A stretch of DNA of 64,000 nt from Klebsiella indica (GTDB lineage: Bacteria; Pseudomonadota; Gammaproteobacteria; Enterobacterales; Enterobacteriaceae): positions 1 through 64,000 of the forward strand of contig NZ_VCHQ01000009.1 of the NCBI RefSeq assembly GCF_005860775.1. Direction: 5' to 3'. Positions 1-8,701 of the stretch are shown here, one piece after another. The notes below the pieces were generated by a model. That model did no database searches. It saw nothing but the letters and a program-made list of their open reading frames with translations, and had not been told where the DNA came from. The translations under genes were made by a program, and so were the position numbers. Numbering within the stretch: position 1 is the first letter of the stretch; each line of letters begins with the position of its first letter.

Positions 1-16
1 CCGCAACTTTCGGGCC

Positions 17-597
17 TAATGCCGTTCACTTAAGCAAATCATCGGTGTTATCTTTTGTTTTATTTGCCTGTGGCAAACGCATTATCGGTGGTTTAAACGA
101 AAATCTGATTCGGTTGATTCACTAACTGAGCTGATACGGGCTGAAATATAAAGGATATAACTTTTTTATGACTTTCAGCCTCTGAAAAGCCACTGACGAA
201 TAACGGACTCACCGCATGGGGGTTGGGCGCATCAAGGAAACCTGGCGAGAACGCAGGCGCGCATCCAGGACTGGCCGCCAGGACGGCGGCCAGAGGGCGG
301 GTCGAGACAGGGACGTCGAGTCCCGTCCGGTCCGCCAGATGAAGCCGGAGTGGAGCGGACCGCGGAGCGGCAGGTTTTCAGCGCAATGCCGGGGGTGCAG
401 GGGGACGGGCGAAACGTCCCCCTGCCCGTTCACACGCTGTGGATATAACGACTATCCGCGTATTTATCGTGAACGGAACAGGCCACTGAGCCAAACCAAG
501 TGAAAACGAAAAATGCCATTTTCGCCAGAACCACCGATTGACAGAACCGCTCAGCCAGCCATAAACGCAACTGACAGCCCTTAACTGACCAGCATTA
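17..597. mobile_element. Non-autonomous IS4-like element (MITE-like), no transposase
   Basis: Seen: an 18-bp sequence TAATGCCGTTCACTTAAG at 17-34 recurs inverted at 580-597 (CTTAACTGACCAGCATTA on the + strand), matching 15 of 18. The immediate flanks repeat directly: CAACTTTCGGGCC (4-16) and CAACCTTCGGGCT (598-610), 11 of 13. Known: IS4 has 18-bp ends beginning TAATGCCGATCAGTTAAG and makes 11-13 bp target duplications. Inferred: a 581-bp element moved in trans by an IS4-family transposase, inserted upstream of the 3' end of yebQ. No transposase-like reading frame is visible; the short frames inside it look like by-products of GC-rich sequence. Confidence 0.7.
209..440. other. GC-rich, hairpin-rich core of the IS4-like element
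   Basis: This stretch is far more GC-rich than its flanks and is dense in perfect inverted repeats. They include CTGGCCGCC/GGCGGCCAG around 269-291, GGGAC/GTCCC near 309-323, GGTCCGC/GCGGACC near 330-362, and a 10-bp stem with a 7-base loop at 398-424 (CAGGGGGACG/CGTCCCCCTG). Such nested stems suggest a folded RNA or DNA structure rather than a protein. I do not recognise the family, and the strand is undetermined. Confidence 0.5.
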
Positions 598-619
598 CAA
601 CCTTCGGGCTATCCCTTTT

Positions 620-1993
620 CTACAGCCCGGTGCGTGGCTGCGTGACGCGAAGTCCGCTGACGGCGGCGGCAACAACCGCAAGTGAACCAGCCAGCACAAG
701 CGCGGTGTGGGTTCCGTCTGTGTCCAGCAGATTAAACAGAAGCGCCACCAGCGCCGCGCCGATGCTTTGCCCAAGCAGACGCGCGGTACCCAGCATGCCG
801 CTTGCGCCACCGCTACGATGCGCGGGCGCTGATGAGACGATGGTGTGATTATTGGGAGATTGAAACAGACCAAAGCCAGCGCCGCAGAGCGCCATTCGCC
901 AGATGATATCCAGATCGGCAGGCGCAGAGGGCAGTAACGCAAGACCGAACAGACCTCCGGACATCACGAGGAGTCCGATCGCGCCCAGCAGACCCGCATG
1001 AACTTTTTCAATCAAATATCCCGCCAGCGGCGCCATGACCATGGTAGCCAGTGGCCACGGTGTCAGGAGCAGGCCCGTCTCCACTTCGCTGCGGCCCATC
1101 GTTGATTGTAAGAAGAACGGCAGCGAAACCAGTGCCAGCATCTGTGCGCAGAAAGAGCAGATTGAGGTACAAATCGAGAGAGAGAATAGCGGGATCCGCA
1201 GCAGATCCACGGGCAACAGAGGAACCGGCATCTGTAGCTGACGGCGGACAAAAAAGACGCCAACGACCAGCATTACAGCGAGTTCCAGCAAAACCCGTTG
1301 GGTGGATTGGCCCTGGGCGAATCCGCCGAGAGCGGTGATCAGCAAGCCAAAAGTGAGCGCATTCATGATCGCGCTTGGCAGGTCGAAGCGGGTTATTTTA
1401 CTTCGCCCGGCATTCGCTGGCAGAAAACGCAGTGCGAGAATCAGCGAAATAATACCCAGAGGTACGTTAATCAGAAACAGCCACTGCCATGAAGCTATTG
1501 CGAGAATGGCTGCCGCAATTGTTGGCCCCAGCGCCGAAGAGACCGCCACAACGAAAGAGTTGATCCCCATTCCGCGACCGAGGAAGCGTTGAGGGTAAAT
1601 CAGACGTATCAGCGCGGTATTGACGCTCATTAACGCAGCACCGCCGAGGCCCTGCGCGACACGCGCCAGCGTAAGCATCTCCAGACTACGTGAGAGCGCG
1701 CAGGTCAGTGAGGTAAAAGTGAAAACCACCAGTCCGATTTTATAGATACGCCGGTAGCCGACCATATCGCCGAGGAACGACAGCGGCAGTAACGCGATTA
1801 CAATGGCGATTTGATAGGCGTTAACTATCCAGATTGAGGACGCTGGCGAGGCATTCAAATCGCTGGCGATTGTCGGAAGTGCAACGTTGGCGATTGCGCC
1901 ATCCAGCACCGCCATGGTTAAACCTAATATGATGGTCAGAATGGCGCCGTAACGCTGTGGTAAAGGCAGGCCATCTGGGATGTTATTATTCAT
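620..1993 (-). CDS. yebQ: MFS transporter YebQ (DHA2 family)
   Basis: 457 aa, close to E. coli YebQ. It is predicted to have 14 membrane helices, typical of the DHA2 drug/H+ antiporter family in the inner membrane. The first-helix signature LDGAIANVALP lies at residues 30-40, and SALGPTIAAAIL, near residue 155, is the antiporter-type motif C region. The substrate is unknown. It is divergent from kdgR, with 177 bp between them, as in E. coli. The stop codon lies only 23 bp from the right end of the IS4-like element, which may therefore alter its 3' end or terminator. Confidence 0.9.
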   Translation of the reverse strand: MNNNIPDGLPLPQRYGAILTIILGLTMAVLDGAIANVALPTIASDLNASPASSIWIVNAYQIAIVIALLPLSFLGDMVGYRRIYKIGLVVFTFTSLTCALSRSLEMLTLARVAQGLGGAALMSVNTALIRLIYPQRFLGRGMGINSFVVAVSSALGPTIAAAILAIASWQWLFLINVPLGIISLILALRFLPANAGRSKITRFDLPSAIMNALTFGLLITALGGFAQGQSTQRVLLELAVMLVVGVFFVRRQLQMPVPLLPVDLLRIPLFSLSICTSICSFCAQMLALVSLPFFLQSTMGRSEVETGLLLTPWPLATMVMAPLAGYLIEKVHAGLLGAIGLLVMSGGLFGLALLPSAPADLDIIWRMALCGAGFGLFQSPNNHTIVSSAPAHRSGGASGMLGTARLLGQSIGAALVALLFNLLDTDGTHTALVLAGSLAVVAAAVSGLRVTQPRTGL

Positions 1994-2170
1994 GCGAAAT
2001 GTATGTCTTTATAGAAACTATTTACTGGATAATGATTTTAGCATTGATTATTCAGCGGTATGTCGCAGATTTGTAACGAAGACGCAGAAGAACGATTGCG
2101 GGTATCGGGATGCGAATTTATAATAAAAACTGGTTCTGATTTTTATAAAACAGTTGCGATGAGGTGATAA

Positions 2171-2962
2171 ATGGCAGTTGCGGATTTGGATAAACAGCCA
2201 GATTCTGTCTCTTCGGTATTGAAGGTTTTTGGCATTTTGCAGGCGCTTGGTGAAGAGCGTGAAATCGGCATTACTGAACTGTCCCAGCGCGTTATGATGT
2301 CAAAAAGCACCGTTTATCGCTTTTTGCAGACCATGAAATCGTTGGGTTATGTGGCGCAGGAAGGTGAATCGGAGAAATATTCTCTGACCCTGAAGCTCTT
2401 TGAACTGGGGGCGCGGGCATTGCAGAATGTCGATCTGGTGCGCAGCGCAGACATTCAGATGCGTGAGCTTTCTCGTCTGACGAAAGAGACTATCCATCTG
2501 GGCGCGCTTGATGAAGACAGTATTGTCTATATCCATAAAATCGACTCAATGTACAATTTGCGCATGTACTCGCGTATTGGTCGTCGTAATCCGTTGTACA
2601 GCACGGCAATCGGTAAAGTGCTGCTGGCATGGCGCGACCGCGCGGAAGTCGAGCAGATTCTGCAGGGCGTAGAGTACAAGCGCAGCACGGAGCGAACCAT
2701 CGCCAGCACCGACGCGTTACTGGCGGTTCTGGATAAAGTTCGTGAACAGGGGTATGGCGAAGATAACGAAGAGCAGGAAGAAGGGTTGCGCTGCATCGGC
2801 GTACCGGTCTTCGACCGTTTCGGCGTGGTCATCGCCGGGCTGAGTATCTCTTTCCCGACGCTGCGTTTTTCTGAAGAACGCCTGAACGAGTATGTGGCGA
2901 TGCTGCATACGGCGGCGCGTAAGATTTCTGAACAGATGGGCTACAACGATTATCCGTTCTGA
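2171..2962 (+). CDS. kdgR: IclR-family transcriptional repressor KdgR
   Basis: 263 aa, nearly identical to E. coli KdgR as remembered. The N-terminal winged HTH covers about residues 16-77 (ITELSQRVMMSKSTVYRFLQ recognition region), and the IclR effector domain covers about 90-255. KdgR represses pectin and uronate catabolic genes and is released by 2-keto-3-deoxygluconate. The start GATGAGGTGATAA-ATG has AGGTGA as its ribosome site. It matters here because three loci in this window carry KdgR-box-like sequences: the lyase/ABC locus, the DhuI-like isomerase and the GPH transporter. Confidence 0.97.
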   Translation: MAVADLDKQPDSVSSVLKVFGILQALGEEREIGITELSQRVMMSKSTVYRFLQTMKSLGYVAQEGESEKYSLTLKLFELGARALQNVDLVRSADIQMRELSRLTKETIHLGALDEDSIVYIHKIDSMYNLRMYSRIGRRNPLYSTAIGKVLLAWRDRAEVEQILQGVEYKRSTERTIASTDALLAVLDKVREQGYGEDNEEQEEGLRCIGVPVFDRFGVVIAGLSISFPTLRFSEERLNEYVAMLHTAARKISEQMGYNDYPF

Positions 2963-2981
2963 CCTCGTCTCGCTTGTCATT

Positions 2982-3000
2982 CGGGCTACGGTGTAGCCCG
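2982..3000. terminator. Hairpin between convergent kdgR and yobH
   Basis: CGGGCTAC-GGT-GTAGCCCG is an 8-bp perfect stem with a 3-base loop, 20 bp after the kdgR stop. There is no long T tract on either side, so it is a weak terminator candidate or a REP-like hairpin. Confidence 0.45.
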
Positions 3001-3008
3001 GATCATGA

Positions 3009-3248
3009 CTAACCGTTGTCAACAACTATGGCGCTTTTTCGCAGAATAGGGCAATCGGTAATGCCGATAATACCGCTGCTGGAATGAACATATTGTGCGG
3101 TACTGATGCCGCGGGCGGTAAGATATTTGCACTGTAACCCTAATCCGCCGACATTTTTACTGCTACCCATTAAAACACCATAACCGCTTAATAACACGGC
3201 AATCCACAGGATAGCCAGTACCATAATGGTACGAATGAACAATCGCAT
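3009..3248 (-). CDS. yobH: Small membrane-anchored protein YobH
   Basis: 79 aa, the same length as E. coli YobH, with shared stretches such as LQCKYLTARG and the terminal VVDNG. One N-terminal hydrophobic helix (about residues 5-27) is followed by a small domain with two cysteines that probably lies in the periplasm. Function is unknown. It is convergent with kdgR and divergent from mgrB, as in E. coli. Confidence 0.88.
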   Translation of the reverse strand: MRLFIRTIMVLAILWIAVLLSGYGVLMGSSKNVGGLGLQCKYLTARGISTAQYVHSSSGIIGITDCPILRKSAIVVDNG

Positions 3249-3352
3249 TATTGCCTCAAGATTTATATTATCCCGGCGTTTATTCTCTCATGAACACGCG
3301 CTGAAACAAGTCCATGATTCCTAAACGTGCCTTTCGTCTTACAGTTAGCCGC

Positions 3353-3376
3353 GGTTTAAGAAGGTCATGTTATCCT
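3353..3376 (+). promoter_or_regulatory. Candidate PhoP-dependent promoter of mgrB
   Basis: GGTTTA at 3353-3358 is a perfect PhoP half-site, and the -10-like TATCCT at 3371-3376 follows after 12 bp. That is the spacing typical of PhoP-activated promoters. The upstream half-site (CAGTTA at 3342-3347, after 5 bp) is poor. It lies 32 bp before the mgrB start codon; mgrB is PhoP-activated in E. coli and Salmonella. Confidence 0.6.
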
Positions 3377-3407
3377 GGCGACATCTGATACTGACGCGGA
3401 GAGTGGA

Positions 3408-3551
3408 GTGAAAAAATTACGGTGGGTTTTGCTGATAGTCATCATAGCGGGCTGTCTGCTGCTATGGACTCAGATGCTTAACGTAATGTGCGATCAGGAT
3501 GTGCAATTCTTCAACGGCATCTGCACTATCAACAAGTTTATCCCTTGGTAA
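3408..3551 (+). CDS. mgrB: MgrB, feedback inhibitor of PhoQ
   Basis: 47 aa from a GTG start preceded by GGAGA-GTGGA. It has a single N-terminal membrane helix and a short periplasmic tail ending in NKFIPW. The conserved periplasmic cysteines C28 and C39, which form the redox-sensitive disulphide, are both present; C16 is an extra cysteine within the helix. The family binds PhoQ in the inner membrane and represses its kinase activity, and loss gives colistin resistance in several enterobacteria. The gene here looks intact. It is too short for many ORF callers. Confidence 0.95.
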   Translation: MKKLRWVLLIVIIAGCLLLWTQMLNVMCDQDVQFFNGICTINKFIPW

Positions 3552-3625
3552 GACAATTTTAATCTGACTGATTTTCTTCTGCCATGTGAGTGGTAGAATG
3601 TACGCCTTCTCTTTGAGGTGGTGAA

Positions 3626-3916
3626 ATGAGTGAATTACTAAATTCTGGCGTCGTAAGTCTGGCATCGATGGTACTTTCCATTGTGCTGTTACTCGTCGGC
3701 CTGTTGTTATGGTTTTTTGTTAATCGCGCCAGTTCGCGCGCCAATGAGCAAATTGAGCTGCTGCAAGCGTTGCTGGATCAGCAAAAACGGCAGACCGCGT
3801 TGCTTCGCCGTCTCTGCGAGGCCAATGAACCGGAGAAAGAGAGCGTGGCTGAATCTTCCTCCGCAGAGACGCGCAAAGGTGACGACGACCTTATCCGCCT
3901 GGTCGCTGAGAGGTAG
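3626..3916 (+). CDS. yebO: YebO family small membrane protein
   Basis: 96 aa, with the same architecture as E. coli YebO (95 aa): an N-terminal membrane helix (about residues 8-31) and then a charged, probably coiled-coil segment (NEQIELLQALLDQQKRQ, about 39-55), ending IRLVAER. The gene has a GAGGTGGTGAA ribosome site just before ATG. It follows mgrB by 74 bp and may be co-transcribed. Function is unknown. Confidence 0.9.
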   Translation: MSELLNSGVVSLASMVLSIVLLLVGLLLWFFVNRASSRANEQIELLQALLDQQKRQTALLRRLCEANEPEKESVAESSSAETRKGDDDLIRLVAER

Positions 3917-4550
3917 TTTTGCTGAGCAGGCGTGCATCAGCGTGGTGTGTGCCTGCATATCACCCCTTCCTATAACTTATTCTTATCTGTTCTCTTTATC
4001 CCTCTTGCCGTGCGGTAAAGGGGCGGCCATTCTCTTTTCATCCTTATGTTTCAGCACGTTGCTTCGGCAAAAAAATAAAAGGAATAACCAGACTCATCTT
4101 GTGCCTGATAGTAAAACCTTGTCATCAATACTTCATTATTAACGTTTAATATCGCAACACTATTTCAGTGCTTTTAGTTAGCGTATTTCATTATTACGGA
4201 TGACCAGGGTGTTTCGCAAATTTCCAGCTATAGATATGAGCAATTTGGTGCATCGTTATGCAGTTGTCCGGTTGTTTTTTAAGCCTGATAGCGGGTGTCC
4301 TCGGCAGGATGATCGGAGTGAAGTTGTTGAGCTATAGTAAAAAAGTTAACGATACAGGCCCTGTTTTCTGACGGATGGCAGGGCGGCGTGAAGTCGATGG
4401 AGAGGCGAGCTAAGGCGCATAAATGTGCAGGCGATCAAATGATTACCTTATATTATGTGCGAGCGATCGTGAGCCGTCTAAAAATGGCTTGCCATTATTT
4501 ACGTAGTATGTGATAACACATTTCGGGTCAAACGAGGTACAGTTCTGTTT
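3917..4550. other. 634-bp gene-free region upstream of yobF-cspC
   Basis: The region is AT-rich with no convincing reading frame in either direction. The right-hand part probably carries the promoter and long 5' leader of the yobF-cspC transcript. No clear terminator for yebO, tRNA or known RNA motif was recognised. Confidence 0.4.
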
Positions 4551-4625
4551 ATGTGTGGCATTTTCAGTAAAGAAGTCCTGAGTAAACACGTTGTCGTTGA
4601 ATACCGCTTCTCTGCCGAACCTTAA
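4551..4625 (+). pseudogene. yobF: yobF, truncated to 24 codons by an apparent 1-base insertion
   Basis: [13 protein letters not shown] starts like E. coli YobF (47 aa, remembered), but the frame ends TAA after codon 24 (...FSAEP). The DNA then reads ccttaatattagtgcc where E. coli has, from memory, ccttatattggtgcc, consistent with one inserted A. Even with that base removed the frame would meet TAA at the codon after ATG (4673-4679 region) and lose the last nine residues. YobF is a stress-induced small protein encoded ahead of cspC. Either the shortened peptide is the real product in this lineage or the gene is decaying; its translation may still matter for cspC expression. Confidence 0.65.
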
Positions 4626-4708
4626 TATTAGTGCCTCATGCAGTGATGTGTCAGTTTTATCTATGTAAGTGCCTAAGGGCGAAGAAAACAGTCTAAGGAA
4701 TTTTGCAA

Positions 4709-4918
4709 ATGGCAAAGATTAAAGGTCAAGTTAAGTGGTTCAACGAGTCTAAAGGTTTTGGTTTCATTACTCCGGCTGATGGCAGCAAAGATGTGTTCGT
4801 ACACTTCTCCGCTATCCAGGGTAACGGTTTCAAAACGCTGGCTGAAGGCCAGAACGTTGAGTTCGAAATTCAGGACGGCCAGAAAGGTCCAGCTGCAGTT
4901 AACGTAACTGCTATCTGA
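4709..4918 (+). CDS. cspC: Cold-shock-family RNA-binding protein CspC
   Basis: 69 aa, a single cold-shock domain with RNP1 KGFGFI (residues 15-20) and RNP2 VFVHF (29-33). The family member CspC is constitutive, binds RNA and stabilises rpoS and other stress mRNAs. The start is the ATG after AAGGA (4695-4699, 9-base spacing); an in-frame TTG six bases upstream is not preferred. It sits 83 bp after the truncated yobF frame and is followed by a good terminator. Confidence 0.97.
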
Positions 4919-4941
4919 TTAAGACCAATGAATCTTGTGAG

Positions 4942-4971
4942 AAAGCCTTGCGTTTGCGAGGCTTTTTAGTT
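4942..4971 (+). terminator. Rho-independent terminator of cspC
   Basis: The stem AAAGCCT / AGGCTTT, with a 10-base loop that can pair further, is followed by a T-rich run, 24 bp after the cspC stop. Confidence 0.8.
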
Positions 4972-5108
4972 TTTATTGCAAAACATTTCATTTTCGCCTC
5001 CTCCGTTGCGCTTTGTTGCAAAACAACACCTTTATTAGCACTGTTTAGCAGTCTGTTTTGTATATTTTCTGTTAAATCAGGTGGTTGCAAAATAATGCTG
5101 GAGCTAAG

Positions 5109-6854
5109 GTGCAAAAGAACAAAAATAAATCAGCCGCCAATTTTACCCCTCTTCGGTTTGGGTTGTTGTGCGTAGCTATTCTCGCATGTCTTGGGCTGCT
5201 GCTCGCCCGGGTCGGCTGGCTGCAGATTGTCTCCCCTGACAATCTGGTGAAACAAGAAGATATGCGTTCTTTGCGTGAAGAGCCCATTGATGTGCCACGT
5301 GGAATGATCAGTGACCGCGAGGGGCGGCCACTGGCGGTCAGTGTTCCGGTGAGCGCTATCTGGATCGATCCGCAAACGACCCTTGAAAAAGGAGGCGTAG
5401 GGTATAGCCCGCGCTGGCAGGCGATGGCTGAAGCTTTACATCTTAACCTTAGTGAACTGGCCCGTCGCATCGCCGCGCATCCTCATGCGCGCTTTCTCTA
5501 TCTGGCGCGCCAGATAAATCCTGAACAGGCGGAATGGATTGATAAACTTCACCTACCGGGGATCAACCTGCGCGATGAATCGCGTCGTTTCTACCCGGCG
5601 GGCCATGTCGCCGCTAACCTGCTGGGCTTTACCAATATTGATAATCAGGGAATTGAAGGGGTTGAGAAGAGTTTTAATGCCCAGTTAACCGGTCAGCCTG
5701 GGCGTCGGCTGGTACGTAAGGATCGCCACGGCAACGTTATCGAAAATATTACGGAAGTGCCTGCTGTTCCTGCCCACAATTTGCAGTTAAGTATTGATGA
5801 GCGTCTGCAAACGGTAACCGAAGATGCCCTGGATAATGCCGTACGCTGGAACAAAGCGGAATCCGGCGCGGCGGTATTGATTAAAATCGATACCGGCGAG
5901 ATCCTGTCGATGGCCAGCTACCCGGATTTCAATCCCAATAATCGCGATGACGCGAAACTGGATGATTTCCGCAATCGTGCCATCAGCGACACGTTTGAGC
6001 CCGGCTCAACGGTGAAACCGCTGGTGGTGATGACCGCTCTGCAGCAGGGGATCGTTCAACCGGATAGCGTCGTGGATACCCACCCCTTTGTTATTGATGG
6101 TCACCGTATTCGTGACGTAGGTTACTATCCTGAACTGAGCCTCACCGGTATTCTGCAAAAATCCAGCGATACCGGCGTTTCGCATTTATCTCTGGCTATG
6201 CCGGTACAGCATCTTATTGATACATATAAGGCATTTGGCTTCGGTGAATCGACCGGATTAGGGCTGACCGGCGAAAGTGCGGGGCTGATGCCTAATCGCC
6301 GCTATTGGGGGCAACTGGACCGGGCAACCTTCGCCTTTGGGTATGGTCTGATGGTGACACCTCTACAGTTGGCACATGTTTACGCCACGATCGGCAGTTT
6401 CGGTATCAAGCGGCCGCTATCGATTACCCGCATCGACCCGCCGGTAATGGGGACCAGGGTGATGCCTGAGAAAATCGTACACGAGGTCGAACACATGATG
6501 GAAAGTGTCGCTTTACCGGGCGGTGGTGGCGTCAAAGCCGCGGTACGCGACTACCGGGTTGCGGTAAAAACCGGAACCGCAAAAAAAATCGGCCCGGATG
6601 GGAAATATATCGATAAGTATATTGCCTACACTGCGGGCGTTGCTCCTGCCAGTAACCCGAAATTTGCGCTGGTGGTGGTGATGAATAACCCAAGCAATGG
6701 ATCGTATTACGGCGGGGCGGTTTCGGCGCCGGTATTCAGCCAGATTATGGGCGATGTTCTGCGTCTGGAAAACGTCATCCCGGACGGGATGCCGCAGGGC
6801 TCAGCGAATCTCATCGTGATGCATAATGATAAGGTGCAGTCGCCTGCGTTGTAA
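5109..6854 (+). CDS. PBP3SAL-like class B penicillin-binding protein (FtsI paralogue)
   Basis: 581 aa peptidoglycan transpeptidase with one N-terminal membrane helix (about residues 14-35), a PBP dimer domain and a transpeptidase domain. The SxxK serine is S300 (STVK) and KTGT is at 487-490. The middle motif reads SSD at 352-354, where FtsI has SSN. In Salmonella, PBP3SAL replaces FtsI for division in acidic, intracellular conditions; E. coli lacks it at this place between cspC and rlmA. The GTG start at 5109 has GGAG five bases upstream; an upstream in-frame TTG (5085) has a poorly placed ribosome site. Confidence 0.9.
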   Translation: MQKNKNKSAANFTPLRFGLLCVAILACLGLLLARVGWLQIVSPDNLVKQEDMRSLREEPIDVPRGMISDREGRPLAVSVPVSAIWIDPQTTLEKGGVGYSPRWQAMAEALHLNLSELARRIAAHPHARFLYLARQINPEQAEWIDKLHLPGINLRDESRRFYPAGHVAANLLGFTNIDNQGIEGVEKSFNAQLTGQPGRRLVRKDRHGNVIENITEVPAVPAHNLQLSIDERLQTVTEDALDNAVRWNKAESGAAVLIKIDTGEILSMASYPDFNPNNRDDAKLDDFRNRAISDTFEPGSTVKPLVVMTALQQGIVQPDSVVDTHPFVIDGHRIRDVGYYPELSLTGILQKSSDTGVSHLSLAMPVQHLIDTYKAFGFGESTGLGLTGESAGLMPNRRYWGQLDRATFAFGYGLMVTPLQLAHVYATIGSFGIKRPLSITRIDPPVMGTRVMPEKIVHEVEHMMESVALPGGGGVKAAVRDYRVAVKTGTAKKIGPDGKYIDKYIAYTAGVAPASNPKFALVVVMNNPSNGSYYGGAVSAPVFSQIMGDVLRLENVIPDGMPQGSANLIVMHNDKVQSPAL

Positions 6855-6915
6855 CGGTGGTCTGTGGGGAAGAATAGCGCTACACTTTCGCCCTTTCTGC
6901 AACACCGGAGTTGTT

Positions 6916-7713
6916 ATGTCTTACAGTTGCCCGCTTTGCCACGCGGCGCTTACTCGCCGCGATAGTAGCTATATCTGCCCGCAGCGGCATCAGTTTGATC
7001 TGGCGAAGGAGGGATACGTTAATTTGCTGCCGGTGCAGTTTAAGCGCTCCCGCGATCCGGGCGACAGCGCTGAGATGATGCAGGCCCGGCGAGCCTTTCT
7101 TGATGCCGGGCATTATCAGCCGCTGCGCGAGGCTATCTGCGCTTATTTGCAGACGTTCGCGCCGACAGATTTACTGGATATCGGCTGCGGTGAAGGGTAC
7201 TACACACACGCTTTTGCGGCTATCGCCAGTCATTGCTGGGGGCTGGATGTATCAAAACCTGCGGTCCGCGCGGCGGCAAAGCGTTATTATCCGCAGGCTA
7301 ATTTTTGCGTTGCCTCCAGCCAGCGTCTGCCATTTGAGAATGAAAGCCTTGATGCGATTGTGCGAATTTATGCGCCCTGTAATGCCCTGGAGCTGGCGCG
7401 TGTGGTCAGGCCCGGAGGCTGGGTGATTACCGCCACGCCAGGGCCTCGCCATTTGCTGGAGCTGAAAGGCGTGATATACGACGATGTGCGCTTGCATGAG
7501 CAGAATTCTGAAGCGATGCCAGGGTTCACGTTACGTCATCAGCAGCGGCTGGCCTATCCGATGCAGCTGAGCGGCCATGAGGCGGAAGCGTTACTACAGA
7601 TGACGCCGTTCGCGTGGAGGGCGAAGCCAGAGGTTCGTGAAATGCTGCGCCAGCAGGTATCATTTGACTGCCAGACCGATTTTGCTATTCACTGCTGGCA
7701 GCGCGACGTCTGA
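6916..7713 (+). CDS. rlmA: 23S rRNA (guanine-N1)-methyltransferase RlmA
   Basis: 265 aa. It methylates G745 of 23S rRNA in the cytosol using SAM. The N-terminal zinc site is formed by C5, C8, C21 and H25, followed by SAM motif [11 protein letters not shown]. Length and sequence match E. coli RlmA (269 aa). The start ATG follows CGGAG by five bases; an in-frame extension back to 6826 overlaps the PBP gene and lacks support. It converges with mntP, the stop codons being 4 bp apart with no terminator between. Confidence 0.95.
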   Translation: MSYSCPLCHAALTRRDSSYICPQRHQFDLAKEGYVNLLPVQFKRSRDPGDSAEMMQARRAFLDAGHYQPLREAICAYLQTFAPTDLLDIGCGEGYYTHAFAAIASHCWGLDVSKPAVRAAAKRYYPQANFCVASSQRLPFENESLDAIVRIYAPCNALELARVVRPGGWVITATPGPRHLLELKGVIYDDVRLHEQNSEAMPGFTLRHQQRLAYPMQLSGHEAEALLQMTPFAWRAKPEVREMLRQQVSFDCQTDFAIHCWQRDV

Positions 7714-7717
7714 GTCA

Positions 7718-8284
7718 TCAGCCGATGAAATGTCCCCAAAGTATTTGAACGCCAATACCAATCAGTACGATACCGCCGAGTATTTCAGCCCGTTTGCCGA
7801 GCAGCGGGCCGATAAAACGTCCTACCATAATACCGAGTGTTGACATTATCAGCGTGGCGCAGCCGATGGCCAGTGCGGTAGCGATAATGTTGACTTGCAG
7901 AAACGCCAGACCTACGCCGACGGCCATTGCGTCCAGACTGGTAGCGAAGGCGGTGGTGACCAGCAGCCAGAAACTATGGCGGCGGGGAACGTCACACTCC
8001 GGGATATCGCTGCTGCGGAATCCTTCGATAAGCATGCGTCCGCCAAGAAACACCAGCAATACAAAGGCAATCCAGTGATTCCATTCCAGAATGAACTGGC
8101 TGGCGATCATTCCCAGTCCCCAGCCAACCAGAGGGGTAAGCGTTTCGATAGCGCCAAAGATAAGTCCCGTACGCAGGGCTTCGGAAAATTTAGGTTTATG
8201 GAGGGTCGCACCTTTACCGATAGAAGCCGCGAAGGCGTCCATCGACATGCCGAAGGCAAGAAGAATTGTAGCGGATACATTCAT
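7718..8284 (-). CDS. mntP: Manganese efflux pump MntP
   Basis: 188 aa, six membrane helices, the same length as E. coli MntP (YebN). It exports Mn2+ across the inner membrane. The acidic metal-path residues in MSMDAFAAS (near residue 16) and TSLDAMAVG (near residue 118) are present. Its leader contains a yybP-ykoY Mn riboswitch, with MntR and Fur boxes further upstream, so three layers of metal control can be read directly from the DNA. Confidence 0.96.
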   Translation of the reverse strand: MNVSATILLAFGMSMDAFAASIGKGATLHKPKFSEALRTGLIFGAIETLTPLVGWGLGMIASQFILEWNHWIAFVLLVFLGGRMLIEGFRSSDIPECDVPRRHSFWLLVTTAFATSLDAMAVGVGLAFLQVNIIATALAIGCATLIMSTLGIMVGRFIGPLLGKRAEILGGIVLIGIGVQILWGHFIG

Positions 8285-8381
8285 AAGAGCGTCCTGACCG
8301 GGGATAATCCATATGACACATCGCCGCCCCCAGTAAATATATGTCGCGTTTCCTGATGATGAAACGCCACATACAGCAGTG

Positions 8382-8512
8382 ATGCGTCTATGGTCTCGCC
8401 TGGTTGAATATCTTCTTCAACCCGCACGTGCCACGTTTTGCAACGAGTATGTTGACACGTACATTTCCTGACGGGCAGGAAACTGGCTACTCCCCAACGA
8501 CGGGCGCAACCT
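8382..8512 (-). promoter_or_regulatory. yybP-ykoY manganese riboswitch in the mntP leader
   Basis: On the minus strand the leader shows the family hallmarks: a GGTTGCGCCCG stem, then GGGGAGTAGCC (complement of 8490-8500 region), and later GGCGAGACC (complement of 8392-8400), about 100 bases apart. Known E. coli and Salmonella mntP leaders carry this Mn2+-sensing element, which raises translation when Mn is high. Boundaries are approximate. Confidence 0.85.
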
Positions 8513-8565
8513 TAACATAATTTTAGAATATAAAACAATAACAGAAGCAGGTTATTTTGCTAACC

Positions 8566-8586
8566 AAATGATAACGATTTTCATTT
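8566..8586. promoter_or_regulatory. Candidate Fur box upstream of mntP
   Basis: AAATGATAACGATTTTCATT (8566-8585) is AT-rich and follows the GATAAT-type Fur pattern. E. coli mntP is Fur-influenced. The match is moderate. Confidence 0.45.
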
Positions 8587-8637
8587 CTTTTTTAAAGTGA
8601 ATAATTCGTTAATGAATATCGTTAAAGAAACTGAATG

Positions 8638-8659
8638 AAATATAGCAGTGGCAATATTT
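8638..8659. promoter_or_regulatory. Second, degenerate MntR-like box
   Basis: AAATATAGCAGTGGCAATAT (8638-8657) has the same AAAnATAGC-n-GGC-ATnTTT layout as the site at 8680-8701, 42 bp away. It could allow paired binding. Confidence 0.4.
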
Positions 8660-8679
8660 CATTCGTTAAAAAAGGCAAA

Positions 8680-8701
8680 AAACATAGCGATGGCTATATT
8701 T
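8680..8701. promoter_or_regulatory. MntR operator between mntP and yobD
   Basis: AAACATAGC-GATG-GCTATATT closely matches the MntR palindrome AAACATAGC...GCTATGTTT. It ends just beyond the yobD stop codon and about 400 bp upstream of mntP, which is a long distance, so the promoter served is uncertain. Confidence 0.6.

Noticed and set aside
216-503. Open reading frames on both strands in the GC-rich block (95 and 74 aa)
   Set aside because: Arg/Pro/Gly-rich composition, overlapping frames on both strands and dense inverted repeats indicate a structured non-coding sequence.
3681-4142. 153-aa open frame overlapping yebO and running downstream
   Set aside because: Overlaps a conserved gene out of frame; Cys/Ser-rich translation without a family match.
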